Assembly (NCBI RefSeq): GCF_024518835.1 | Contig: NZ_JANIGO010000005.1 | Span: forward strand, 124,001-188,000 | Source: Limnobacter humi | GTDB taxonomy: Bacteria; Pseudomonadota; Gammaproteobacteria; Burkholderiales; Burkholderiaceae_B | Direction: 5' to 3' | DNA: 64,000 nt | Part shown: piece by piece, positions 26,544 through 34,465 of the stretch | How positions within the stretch are numbered: the first letter of the stretch is position 1 | Layout: every line of letters starts with the position of its first letter | Notes under the pieces: generated by a model | The model's database searches: none | Told to the model about the DNA's origin: nothing | The model's input: the letters and a program-made list of their open reading frames with translations, nothing else | Made by a program: the position numbers and the translations under genes

Positions 26544-27491
26544 ATGCGTGTATCGTCACTTCAATATTTCCAATGCAATGTGGGCAAGCTGACCGATGTG
26601 CAAGCCCAGTTGGTTGAACTACAGCAGCAAATTGCCTCCGGGGTGTCGGTGGACCGTCCATCGGACGACCCAACCCGACTGTTCCAGGGCATTCAGGCGC
26701 AGCGGGGCATCGACCGCGCAGCTCAATACAACCGCAACATTGTGTTTGCACGCACACAGCTCGAGCAAATCGAAACCGGGCTCTCCCGCGCTTCAGACAA
26801 CCTGGTGGATGTCAAAGAGCGCATGATTCAAGCGGCCAACGGCACCTTGAGCGCGGCCGATAAAAAAACCATCGCCATCACCGTGCAATCCCTGCGTGAC
26901 GATCTGCTGCAAACCTTCAATCAGAAGGACCTATCAGGCCGGTATTTGTTTTCAGGAAAGTCCGAGGATCAGCAAACGTTTGCAGTTCAAAGCCCAGGCC
27001 CGACCTTTCCGGTGTACCAGGGTGAGGTGGCTGCCAGTGCGGGCAGTGCTGGTTTAACCGTGGAAGTGGGCAACGGCATTTTTGTCAATTTGGGCCTGAC
27101 CGCCCGCGAGGCCGTGGTGTTGTCAGACGCCGATGCGCTGACTGCCACACCCGAGGTCAATGTGTTTTCGCTGCTGGACGACGCCATCAACTTGTTGAAC
27201 AACAACGCCAGTGCCGCGCAATTGGCCCCAGTGGCCAGCCAGCTGGATGCGGTATTCGACAAGGTTCAGAATTCCCGAACCGCGGTTGGGATTCGACTGG
27301 CCACATTGGATGCGAATGAGGCCATCAATTCATCAGACCAGTCCACCTACGCCCAAATGAAAAAAGACGCTGTCGACACCGATGTGGCTGATGCCATTTC
27401 CAAATTGGTGCAAGGGCAGTCGCAGGCGCAGGCTTTTCAGTTGTCCTATTCCAACATCGCCAAGCTGTCGCTCTTTAATTTCATTGCATAA
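26544..27491 (+). CDS. flgL: Flagellar hook-filament junction protein FlgL
   Basis: Second junction protein (HAP3). 315 residues, flagellin-like ends: MRVSSLQYFQ at the start, then QQQIASGVSVDRPSDDPT, and the C-terminal ISKLVQGQSQAQAFQLSYSNIAKLSLFNFIA. The second of two adjacent ATGs (26544) fits the GGAG spacing better than 26541. It is the last gene of the flg operon, followed by a strong hairpin. Confidence 0.95.
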   Translation: MRVSSLQYFQCNVGKLTDVQAQLVELQQQIASGVSVDRPSDDPTRLFQGIQAQRGIDRAAQYNRNIVFARTQLEQIETGLSRASDNLVDVKERMIQAANGTLSAADKKTIAITVQSLRDDLLQTFNQKDLSGRYLFSGKSEDQQTFAVQSPGPTFPVYQGEVAASAGSAGLTVEVGNGIFVNLGLTAREAVVLSDADALTATPEVNVFSLLDDAINLLNNNASAAQLAPVASQLDAVFDKVQNSRTAVGIRLATLDANEAINSSDQSTYAQMKKDAVDTDVADAISKLVQGQSQAQAFQLSYSNIAKLSLFNFIA

Positions 27492-27518
27492 AAAAACGGG
27501 CTCACACTGTGAGCCCGT
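27490..27518 (-). terminator. Terminator for the FlhDC-like pair, between it and flgL
   Basis: ACGGGCTCACA (27496-27506) and TGTGAGCCCGT (27508-27518) form a perfect 11-bp inverted repeat. Read on the minus strand the hairpin is followed by a run of T residues (27496-27490), so it terminates transcripts from the FlhC-like gene. On the plus strand it has no T run but would still give the flg transcript a stable 3' end. Confidence 0.8.
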
Positions 27519-27563
27519 CAATCATTCCCTGCAAGTTCTCATGCTTGCTCATTCCCAAAGTCA

Positions 27564-28169
27564 TTAAATGCGCACCGACTCCCGGGCCTGTGCCAAGCGA
27601 AGGCTCGCTTTCTTTTCCTGCCGAACAGCGCAAACCGTGCAAGGAGTCTGAATACCATCCATCCGGCTACCAATGCTGTTGCAGTAGTTGCACTGCGCCA
27701 GTTGCCAGTCGTTGTGCAGGTAGTAACTCATGACAGCGACCAAATCAATGAGGCGAATTTTTTTCTTGGTGACCAGGTCTTGATTCTTGAAGCTGTCCCA
27801 CACTCGCAGGGTTGCCATCAGCATGAGGCGCTGGTGTTGCGCCAGTGGGCTCTCCGGTTGAATTTGCTGCCGATAGCAGGCTTCCAGTTTGACGATCTGT
27901 TTACACAGCACAGTGTAAATCAACGCCAAGTCCCGGTTGTTCCGCATCGGGTTTTGGCAGTATGTACCGCCAGAACCTTTTCGGTTCGGGTTCTTGAACT
28001 TGTTGATGTACTGCTGAATTTCTTTGTTGTCCCGCCCGTTCAAGAATGTGTGAACAGCCTGACGTACTTCCACCTGGCGCAAATCGTGGCTGAACAGCCG
28101 ATCAATAATCCACTGGTCGGTTACCTTTTGGCAGAAGAAGTGATTGGCAACGCTGGCGAATTCCTGCAT
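27564..28169 (-). CDS. Divergent FlhC-like zinc-binding regulator
   Basis: 201 residues. The C-terminus has C160-x2-C163 and C177-x2-C180 with 13 residues between, directly after a helix ending NDWQLAQC. FlhC has the same arrangement (a helix ending in LLQLxxC, then C-x2-C-x16-C-x2-C). A middle RKGSGGTY followed by the helix LALIYTVLCKQIVK parallels the PKG...F region and following helix of FlhC. Length (about 190-200) agrees. Overall identity is low, so this is a structural reading. AAGGA precedes the ATG at a good distance. The FlhD-like gene lies 12 bp upstream, the same order as flhDC. Confidence 0.6.
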   Translation of the reverse strand: MQEFASVANHFFCQKVTDQWIIDRLFSHDLRQVEVRQAVHTFLNGRDNKEIQQYINKFKNPNRKGSGGTYCQNPMRNNRDLALIYTVLCKQIVKLEACYRQQIQPESPLAQHQRLMLMATLRVWDSFKNQDLVTKKKIRLIDLVAVMSYYLHNDWQLAQCNYCNSIGSRMDGIQTPCTVCAVRQEKKASLRLAQARESVRI

Positions 28170-28181
28170 GGGTCGTTTCCT

Positions 28182-28760
28182 TCAATCAAACAACAAGCCA
28201 ACAGGCACCAGGCCTGTTTTGCCCAGCACTTGCAAATGTGCCGCTGTGAAACGTGGCTTTGTGCATGTGGCTGCTGATTTGGCCAGCTTGAGCACACTGG
28301 CGGCGTCGAGTCGTGCAATTTGTTCCACCACCGACTGCGAACAATTGAACCGGTAGTTTGTGGTGGTGCTAAAGGTCGACCAGCTTTGGATTTCCTGCAG
28401 CACCCACTTGATGAATGCGCGGGATGGGGTGGCGGCCACCTCCAGCATCAGTGAATTGGCTGTGAACAAACTGCCCAGCACCGACACCTTGCGCTCGGCC
28501 TGTTCGGCCAGCAGATCTGTCAATTCAGTGGCTGACACTTCCAGTGAAAACAAGGTGGTGGTGCGGCCGTTGAGCAAGTCCTGTATGCCGGGCTCATCGG
28601 CTTGTGCAAGGCCAGCCAGCAGGTCTGCATCCATGTGCAACGTTTCGGCCAGTTCGTCGACCTGCTTATTCCATTGCAAATGTTGGATCAGTTGGATGTA
28701 GGCTGCGTTCAGCTCATACACCCGTTGGCTTTCTCTGCAACTTGTGGAAGTGATGCTCAT
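28182..28760 (-). CDS. FlhD-like protein, apparently an internally duplicated FlhD fold
   Basis: 192 residues from the ATG at 28760 (a GTG at 28766 is possible). Residues 15-73 (VYELNAAYIQLIQHLQ ... LLNGRTTTLFSL) follow the FlhD pattern of a long first helix, an Ala/Leu-rich middle and a closing T-x-x-F. Residues 138-172 (FNCSQSVVEQIARLDAASVLKLAKSAATCTKPRF) line up with the second half of true FlhD (LGLPDGVADTLMDMS ... LASTSLSLCTLRFD). This suggests two FlhD-like units fused in one chain, a covalent form of the FlhD dimer. Its position just upstream of the FlhC-like gene supports the reading; the sequence alone is weak. Confidence 0.5.
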   Translation of the reverse strand: MSITSTSCRESQRVYELNAAYIQLIQHLQWNKQVDELAETLHMDADLLAGLAQADEPGIQDLLNGRTTTLFSLEVSATELTDLLAEQAERKVSVLGSLFTANSLMLEVAATPSRAFIKWVLQEIQSWSTFSTTTNYRFNCSQSVVEQIARLDAASVLKLAKSAATCTKPRFTAAHLQVLGKTGLVPVGLLFD

Positions 28761-29097
28761 GGGCACACGCTCTTCTTGGAATATGTTTCAGGTCGATTGG
28801 CAACCTGTACAAATCAAGAATAGAGCACCTGCTCAAAACTTAAAATCCGCACTATTACAGGCATTTAGTGATTTATTTTGCGACGCTTTCTAATGTTTGA
28901 AGTGTCAAATTGTGTCAAATGTAGACACATTGTTAAAAATGGTGGTTTTGACATCGACCGGTTTCGAATGGTGAAAGACCGTTTCGCCGCTTACGGCTTT
29001 GTAAGTTGTTGTCAGAATGAACAAATCTCAAGCCCCCTAAAAGATGGGGGATTTAAGGGGTGTCGGTAAATCACCGATGGTATGTTTTAAGAAATTT
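28761..29097. other. AT-rich gene-free stretch upstream of the FlhDC-like pair
   Basis: About 340 bp with no supported gene, clearly lower in GC than its surroundings. It holds tandem GTGTCAAAT repeats and an inverted repeat (separate entry). It also holds a C5/G5 hairpin at about 29031-29050 (CCCCCTAAAAGATGGGGG) and a short hairpin TCGGT-N5-ACCGA near 29063-29077. A 63-codon open frame at 28878-29069 lacks a ribosome site and coding character. This is the likely control region of the FlhD-like gene. Confidence 0.5.
28902..28929. repeat. Tandem GTGTCAAAT repeats overlapping an inverted repeat
   Basis: GTGTCAAAT occurs at 28902-28910 and again at 28912-28920, a 10-bp period, one helical turn. 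The second copy is also the left arm of TGTGTC-N7-GACACA (28911-28929). Read toward the FlhD-like gene these give two TTTGACAC boxes in tandem. The pattern looks like a protein-binding array about 140 bp upstream of that gene. Confidence 0.5.
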
Positions 29098-29118
29098 GCG
29101 GCTCATCACATGAGCCGC
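29098..29118 (-). terminator. Hairpin at the end of the NlpC/P60 gene
   Basis: GCGGCTCAT-CAC-ATGAGCCGC is a perfect 9-bp stem with a 3-nt loop, overlapping the NlpC/P60 stop codon. On the minus strand it is followed by AAATTTCTT, a weak T-rich tail, so it probably terminates that gene. Confidence 0.55.
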
Positions 29119-29585
29119 TGGGCTTTGAGGAACCGCTTGCGCCAATAGCTTTCATCCAGGTCGCTCAGCATGACACCGCGTCGAGTGGACACATGCAAAA
29201 AGCGGTTGTTGCCGATGTACACCGCCACATGCTTCAGGGTGGGGCCCGTGCGGAAAAACAGCAGGTCACCAGTGCGCAGATTTGATTTGTCGACCGTGGT
29301 GCCCAGTTGCATTTGCTCGCGCGAACTTCGGGGCAGCTCTATCCCGAAATGTTTCTCGTACAGCTTCTGGATGAAACTGGAGCAGTCCACACCGGCATGG
29401 CTGGTTCCGCCCAATTTGTGCCGTGTGCCGCGCCATTCGTCGTAATGCTCAAGGATGGCTTCTTCCACGTTTGGATTGCCATCATTGGCCATGGCTTTGC
29501 TCGGCAACAGCCCGTAGGTCACCAGCAGCAGCGCAGCGCAGCTCCATGCGTGCACCCATTTTCTCAACCCCACCTGTCTTGGCAT
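29106..29585 (-). CDS. Secreted NlpC/P60 family cysteine peptidase (peptidoglycan endopeptidase)
   Basis: 159 residues with an N-terminal signal peptide (about 1-32, cleaved near SKAMA). The NlpC/P60 fold shows Cys68 (GVDCSSFIQ), His119 (LKHVAVYIGN) and His131 (FLHVST), the Cys-His-His triad. Such Spr/MepS-type enzymes cut peptide crosslinks in peptidoglycan. It stands alone between the FlhDC-like pair and a divergent DUF599 gene. It may do general wall growth, or it could help flagellar rod passage since FlgJ here lacks its hydrolase domain (inference). Confidence 0.88.
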   Translation of the reverse strand: MPRQVGLRKWVHAWSCAALLLVTYGLLPSKAMANDGNPNVEEAILEHYDEWRGTRHKLGGTSHAGVDCSSFIQKLYEKHFGIELPRSSREQMQLGTTVDKSNLRTGDLLFFRTGPTLKHVAVYIGNNRFLHVSTRRGVMLSDLDESYWRKRFLKAQRLM

Positions 29586-29722
29586 TTCTGCTCTTCTCCC
29601 GTCGGTTGATCACCCCAAACTGCACGTGATGGAGCAAAACTTAACACGCCATATCGGGATCAACAATTCGTAACTTTTCCACCTGTGTCACAATCTTTTC
29701 ATCACCAACCCATGCTTCATTC

Positions 29723-30424
29723 ATGCCAACAGTTCATGCATCACTTTCACTTCTAACGCCACTGGATTGGTTTTCTTTGGTGTTTTTTCTCGTGTGTTTT
29801 CGTGGTTACGGTTACCTGCTGGAGGGCTCCAAACGGTTTGGTCGAAAAGGCTTAAGCCGCACCACGCACGAATATCGCCAGGCCTGGGCTGCAGAGTTGA
29901 TCAAACGGACCAACCGGGTCGGTGATACAGCCCTCATTGGCAACCTGGTCAACAGCGTGACCTTTTACGCCAACACCACCATCTACATCATTGCGGGTTT
30001 GTTTGCGTTGCTGGGTACGCTGGATCAACTGGTCAACATCGCATCCGATTTGCCCTTTAGTCGCGACGTGCCGCGTGGGTTGATGGAAATCAAGGTGCTG
30101 TTGGTGTTGACCGTGTTTGTGGTGGCTTACTTCAAATTCACCTGGAGCTTGCGGCAGTTCAACTTGCTCACCATCCTGGTGGGCGCAACACCGGAAAATG
30201 CCAAGGACGATCCCGACATTGATGCGCATGTGGAGCGCATGGCGCGAATCAACAGCCTGGCGGGCGATGATTTCAACCGCGGCTTGCGCAGTTATTATTT
30301 TGGCATTGCCTCCGTGACCTGGATGATCAACCCAGTGATGTTGATTGCATTCAGCAGCTTGGTGGTGCTGATTCTGGTTCACCGGGACTTTTACTCTGAA
30401 GCCCTGAAAATCATGTCCAAGTAA
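29723..30424 (+). CDS. DUF599 family inner-membrane protein
   Basis: 233 residues with four predicted membrane helices (about 14-32, 75-97, 115-138, 198-220). The DUF599 pattern of a conserved N-terminal WFSLVFFLVCFRGYGYLLE and a charged cytoplasmic loop is present. The function of DUF599 is not established. It diverges from the NlpC/P60 gene. Its 3' end overlaps the convergent neighbour by 14 bp. Confidence 0.8.
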   Translation: MPTVHASLSLLTPLDWFSLVFFLVCFRGYGYLLEGSKRFGRKGLSRTTHEYRQAWAAELIKRTNRVGDTALIGNLVNSVTFYANTTIYIIAGLFALLGTLDQLVNIASDLPFSRDVPRGLMEIKVLLVLTVFVVAYFKFTWSLRQFNLLTILVGATPENAKDDPDIDAHVERMARINSLAGDDFNRGLRSYYFGIASVTWMINPVMLIAFSSLVVLILVHRDFYSEALKIMSK

Positions 30425-31586
30425 GCCGGGCACGGTCACGGTGGTGCCGCTTCATGGGGTCGTCCGCTGGGTCGGCTGTGGCCGCCACAAGCGGGGGCAG
30501 ACCCCAATGCTTGCCCAGGCTGTAAAGCGCCGCTGAATACCGCTGTGCTGCGGTGGGCCATTCCCCCCGCAAATGTTCGACGTGCTGCAGGGCCTCGTCA
30601 AACGTCAGTGCGACCGGCGGCTGTGTGCCGTCTTGCCCAGGCAGGCTGGCCAGCAGTTCTTGTTGTTTGCCCAGTTCCAGAAGGTGTGCTTCGATTTGCG
30701 CATCGGGTTTCAACCGCACGGTGCTGTAGTCGTCATTGAATTCCAGCAGGGCGTGCAGGTCCACATCATCTCCAAATTCGGTTTGCAGCAGACGTTGTAC
30801 CGTGTCGCCTTTCAGGGCGCTGCTGGGGATGCCTGTGTGCAGCTCACTGCCCAGCGCGGTGGTCAAGATGGCCACCAACTGTTCACTCAGGCAACGCGCC
30901 ACCGCCTGTGGCGTGACAGTGCGTTGGAGCAATGCACGCGCCATGTTGCCGGCCTGTTGGCAGAACGCCGCAGAGGCATGTCGGTCTTGGTGAACAGGAA
31001 GCCCCCATTCAGCCGCCAGGTGGTTTTTCAGGGTTTGAACATCGTGAATTTCGAGTTGTTTGGCAAGGCTGGCGCTTCGGTGAATGCTGCCTTCATGTCG
31101 AACCAAAGCAAGCAGCTGTTGCTCAAGCAGTTGATGAACAGCTTGCTGCCACCGCATCTTCAAACCGGCCGCGCTGCCTTTGAGCATTCGTGTGCTTTCC
31201 AGGATGTTCAGGCATTCCCCTTCCTTGCAAACGCCCAGCCCCTGTGCCAAGTTGAGCAGCGCGCTGGTTTTGTGGTGCTGGCCCAGGTCTGGATTGCCCA
31301 GTGCCTCAACAAATTCGCCCAAGGCATTCTGTGCAGTGGCTTCAATGGGCGATGGCGGGTGTTCACCACCCCGGCGCGCATGCCGTTGCCCATACCGACG
31401 GAGCGCTTCCAGGCAGTCGGATCGGGCTTTTCCCATGGGCAAGTGTCGATCTGCATAGTCCACCATGGCCGCCAGGTGGGTTTGCAGTGTTGGGTGAGGC
31501 CCCGGTGCCACGGTCGGCGGTGGGTTGTTGACTGGCCCCCTGGCTTTTGGCAGGGGGGTGTGGCCAATGTGGGGAAGGGAAGACAT
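30411..31586 (-). CDS. Unrecognised 391-aa protein with Pro-rich N-terminus
   Basis: No family recognised. The first 35 residues are Pro-rich and probably disordered (LPKARGPVNNPPPTVAPGP). The rest is mainly helical with many Leu, Gln and His, and without membrane or Sec signal. The start at 31586 has a weak ribosome site, so a later start is possible. Style and composition resemble the 1101-aa and 210-aa proteins at 41.5-44.8 kb and 46.8-47.5 kb: a disordered Pro/Thr/Gln head followed by helices. A shared class of secreted effectors or a lineage-specific family is a guess. Confidence 0.7.
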   Translation of the reverse strand: MSSLPHIGHTPLPKARGPVNNPPPTVAPGPHPTLQTHLAAMVDYADRHLPMGKARSDCLEALRRYGQRHARRGGEHPPSPIEATAQNALGEFVEALGNPDLGQHHKTSALLNLAQGLGVCKEGECLNILESTRMLKGSAAGLKMRWQQAVHQLLEQQLLALVRHEGSIHRSASLAKQLEIHDVQTLKNHLAAEWGLPVHQDRHASAAFCQQAGNMARALLQRTVTPQAVARCLSEQLVAILTTALGSELHTGIPSSALKGDTVQRLLQTEFGDDVDLHALLEFNDDYSTVRLKPDAQIEAHLLELGKQQELLASLPGQDGTQPPVALTFDEALQHVEHLRGEWPTAAQRYSAALYSLGKHWGLPPLVAATADPADDPMKRHHRDRARLTWT

Positions 31587-31682
31587 GCATACACCCGCAG
31601 CGTTTGAAATGGACGATCTGGTCGAATATTGTTAAACACATCATCCATTTGGGTGGTGATTTGAAAGCCAGCGGTTCCATTC

Positions 31683-32324
31683 TCAAGCCGGGTTTTTCAA
31701 TGCCCCCCACACCATGGCAAACAGGCTCTCGAACTGTTCCAGCAGCGGGTTGGGTTCCCGCCGCAAAAAATGCATTTGCACCACACGGCCAAAAATGCCC
31801 ATGAACACATCCAGCAGTACTTTGCTGGACACCTGGTTGTTCAGCACCCCGCGGTGCTGTCCATCCTTGAGCAGCCCCAGAAAAGCCGCCATCAGCTGGG
31901 GGCTTTCATACACAGGCAGGTCCCGGTAGCGGTGCGCCGGAATCGACTGTGTCATCATCACGATCACCTTGGGGTGTCGGTCAAAATAATCCAGCATCAC
32001 CCACAAGGTTTTTCGCAATCGCTCTCGGATGTCCTCAATGCCTTCCAGGTGATCAATCATTCGGTCGGCCAGGCGGCTTAACGCGCTGTCCAGCACGTAG
32101 GCCACCAGTTGTTCTTTGCTGCCGAAATATTTGTAAATGGTTTGTAGCGACACATTGGCCATGCGCGCCACGTCAATCAATGCCACCGAGTTGAAATCAG
32201 CCGATGTAAACAACTCCAGAACCGATTTTTCAATCCGCTCCAGCGTGGCTTTTCGCATGGTTGATGGATGGGCGGTCGCGCCGTCGTCGCGTGTGGACAT
32301 GGTCTCTGGCGTGGAATGGTTCAT
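31683..32324 (-). CDS. TetR family transcriptional regulator
   Basis: 213 residues from the ATG at 32324 (32300 is an alternative). The N-terminal helix-turn-helix is typical of TetR: ILELF-like SVLELFTSADFNSVALIDVARMANVSLQTIYKYFGSKEQL (residues about 34-74). A ligand-binding helical domain follows. It diverges from vapB over about 107 bp. No obvious palindrome stands in that gap. It could control a distant set such as the fatty-acid genes; nothing here shows that. Confidence 0.88.
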   Translation of the reverse strand: MNHSTPETMSTRDDGATAHPSTMRKATLERIEKSVLELFTSADFNSVALIDVARMANVSLQTIYKYFGSKEQLVAYVLDSALSRLADRMIDHLEGIEDIRERLRKTLWVMLDYFDRHPKVIVMMTQSIPAHRYRDLPVYESPQLMAAFLGLLKDGQHRGVLNNQVSSKVLLDVFMGIFGRVVQMHFLRREPNPLLEQFESLFAMVWGALKNPA

Positions 32325-32431
32325 GGCCAGAAGTGTAACCCGTGTGAGGCAGAACGGAGCCGCGCGTTGATCAACGGGTGTTGCTGCACCTAGCATCAGG
32401 TGATGAACTTTTTGATGCACTGGACCCCATT

Positions 32432-32626
32432 GTGAGAACCACCGTAAACCTGGACGACACGTTGTTGAGCAAAGCCGAGGAACTCACCGGCACCACCGAG
32501 CGTACCGAGTTGCTGCGCGAGGCACTTCGTGCACTCATTCAACGTGAGAGCGCCCGTCGCCTGGCCCTGCTGGGGGGCACGCAGCCCGGCCTTCAAGCGG
32601 TACCCCGCCGGCAGATGCAGCCATGA
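32432..32626 (+). CDS. vapB: VapB-type antitoxin
   Basis: 64 residues from the GTG at 32432, reading VRTTVNLDDTLLSKAEELTG, the ribbon-helix-helix DNA-binding start of this VapB group. It continues with LLREALRALIQRESARRLALLGG and a C-terminal PRR tail that binds toxin. It neutralises VapC and usually represses its own operon. The last four bases (ATGA) overlap the vapC start. Confidence 0.88.
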   Translation: MRTTVNLDDTLLSKAEELTGTTERTELLREALRALIQRESARRLALLGGTQPGLQAVPRRQMQP

Positions 32627-33051
32627 AGGTGTTGGTGGATACCTCGGTGTGGGTGGGGCACCTTATTCACCGTGAGCCGCAGTTGGTCCGCTTGCTCAAC
32701 GAGGGGTGTGTGTTGATGCACCCCTGTGTCTTGGGCGAGTTGGCCTTAACCAACCTTCTTCAGCGCGATGAGGTCCTCAAACTGCTCAGTGACCTGGAGT
32801 CCGTGGTGCAGGCCTCGCCCGAGGAAGTGTGGCGCCTAATCACCCTGCGCGGGCTGCATGGCCAGGGATTGAGCTATGTGGATGTGCATTTGCTGGCATC
32901 GGTGTTGCTAAGCCCGGGTGCCACCCTGTGGACCCGGGATTGGCAATTGTTGCGCGTGTGCAAGAACCTCGGTGTGCATGCACCCATTCAGGACCGCTTT
33001 TTCATGCACGATACCCAAGCCGATTATGGTGCTGCCGGCTCGGACACCTGA
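32623..33051 (+). CDS. vapC: VapC-type PIN-domain toxin ribonuclease
   Basis: 142-residue PIN endonuclease with the four acidic metal ligands in place: Asp6 (LVDTSVW), Glu39 (LGELAL), Asp87 (SYVDVHLLAS) and Asp106 (LWTRDWQL). All active-site residues are intact, so the toxin should be functional. VapC enzymes cut tRNA or rRNA and arrest growth when VapB is degraded. It converges with the CLC gene (22 bp). Confidence 0.9.
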   Translation: MKVLVDTSVWVGHLIHREPQLVRLLNEGCVLMHPCVLGELALTNLLQRDEVLKLLSDLESVVQASPEEVWRLITLRGLHGQGLSYVDVHLLASVLLSPGATLWTRDWQLLRVCKNLGVHAPIQDRFFMHDTQADYGAAGSDT

Positions 33052-33073
33052 ACCCGCAGCCAGCAGGCCATGC

Positions 33074-34297
33074 TCACTTGGGTAACCCGCGCCGCTGGGC
33101 CTTGTAGATGCTGCTGTGGCCTGAAAACAGATAGCTCATGACGCAGGCCAGGCCTGCATACACGCCCATGCCGCTGCCAAACAGTTCCATCGCCATGATG
33201 GTGCAGGCAATCGGGGTGTTGGATGCCCCGGCAAACAGCGCCACGAAGCCAACACCAGCCATGAGCGCAAACGGCATGTGCAGCAACGGGGCCAATGCGT
33301 TGCCCAGGGTGGCGCCGAGGAAAAACAGTGGCGTTACTTCACCGCCTTTGAAGCCACTGCCCAGCGAGAGCACGGTCAGCGACAGCTTGCCGATGAAGTC
33401 GGTGATGGCCAGCGGGTGTTCGAAACTTTCCAGAATGACCGGAATGCCCAAGCCCTGATAGCGGTCCAGCGGGAAGCTCCAGAACAACGCAGCCAGCAGA
33501 CAGCCACCCAGGAATGGCCGCAGTGGCGCGTAGGCAACGCGCTGTTTCATGAAGCCTGCCAATGCATGGGTGGTTTCGGCAAACAGTTTGCCGCCCAACC
33601 CAAATGCAGCACCGGCCAGCGCCACCGCGCACAAGCCCCACAGGCTGATGGCCGGAATGCTGGCCACCACATAATGGGTGTGCTCCACGCCCCACAGCAG
33701 GCAAACCTCGTGGGCGACCACAGCGGCCACCGTGCAGGGCAGCAGGGCGTCGTACTTCAACTTGCCGGTGGTGAGCACTTCCAGTCCCCAAATGGCGCCT
33801 GCCACGGGCGTGCCAAACACGGAGGCAAAGCCCGCACTCACGCCACTCATGAGCAAAATTCGGCGGTCTTCGGGTTTCAGGCGAAACAGGTGCGTGAGTT
33901 GGTCGGCCAGTGCCCCACCCATTTGCACGGCCGTGCCCTCGCGGCCCACTGAGGCGCCAAACAGGTGTGAAATCAGTGTGCCCCCCAGCACCAGTGGAGC
34001 CATGCGCAGCGGAATGGTTTTTTTGGGGTCGTGGATCTCATCGATCAGCAGGTTGTTGCCAGCCTCCACCTGCTGTCCAAACCGCAAATACACCCAGCCC
34101 ACCACCAGGCCAGCCAACGGCAGCCCCAGCACCAGTTGGGGGTGGGTGGTCCGGGTCTGGCCAACCCAATCCAGTGCGATCAGAAACCATGCAGACGCAG
34201 AGCCTGCCAGCACGGCCACGAGGCTCGCCAGGGCGATCCAGCGGGCCGTATTGGCGGTGCGTTCCAGGTGGTCGGACAGTCGTGGGTGGATTGGCAT
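33074..34297 (-). CDS. CLC family transporter of the fluoride-exporting (CLC-F) type
   Basis: 407-residue polytopic membrane protein of the ClC fold. Key segments are GNNLLIDEIH (residues 80-89), GREGTAVQ (118-125, gating Glu120) and GGEVTPLFF. In ordinary chloride CLCs the first segment is GSGIP and the second GREGP. Its replacement by GNNLI-like and GREG[VT] is the mark of the CLC-F clade, known as F-/H+ antiporters that protect against fluoride. The ATG at 34297 is chosen because the upstream extension is not conserved-looking. I found no fluoride riboswitch in the leader. Confidence 0.8.
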   Translation of the reverse strand: MPIHPRLSDHLERTANTARWIALASLVAVLAGSASAWFLIALDWVGQTRTTHPQLVLGLPLAGLVVGWVYLRFGQQVEAGNNLLIDEIHDPKKTIPLRMAPLVLGGTLISHLFGASVGREGTAVQMGGALADQLTHLFRLKPEDRRILLMSGVSAGFASVFGTPVAGAIWGLEVLTTGKLKYDALLPCTVAAVVAHEVCLLWGVEHTHYVVASIPAISLWGLCAVALAGAAFGLGGKLFAETTHALAGFMKQRVAYAPLRPFLGGCLLAALFWSFPLDRYQGLGIPVILESFEHPLAITDFIGKLSLTVLSLGSGFKGGEVTPLFFLGATLGNALAPLLHMPFALMAGVGFVALFAGASNTPIACTIMAMELFGSGMGVYAGLACVMSYLFSGHSSIYKAQRRGLPK

Positions 34298-34355
34298 AGG
34301 CGCCAGTGTATACCGAAGTCTCGGGGCAACCCGCTGGGGGTTGGTCTTCAAAATG

Positions 34356-34371
34356 GGTAATGCATATTACC
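34356..34371. promoter_or_regulatory. Operator-like inverted repeat 1 (GGTAAT-N4-ATTACC)
   Basis: Perfect 6-bp arms around GCAT, flanked by A/T-rich ends. It lies 59 bp before the CLC start (minus strand) and 138 bp before the thiolase start (plus strand). An identical-arm copy lies 110 bp further right. The 16-bp symmetric form fits a TetR-type or similar dimeric repressor. Confidence 0.65.
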
Positions 34372-34465
34372 AAATTCCTAGAGTCGATACTCTAAAGTAA
34401 CTTGGTGGGTTGATTGTGCGTTTGCACATCGACATTCTGGACTGTGAAGAACTCACTTCCAAATC

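Noticed and set aside
28878-29069. 63-codon open frame in the AT-rich gap
   Set aside because: No ribosome site, no family and it covers repeats and hairpins that look regulatory.
34298-34400. Fluoride riboswitch before the CLC-F gene
   Set aside because: I looked for the conserved GGNGAUGG start and the pseudoknot partners and did not see them; only the inverted repeat is clear.
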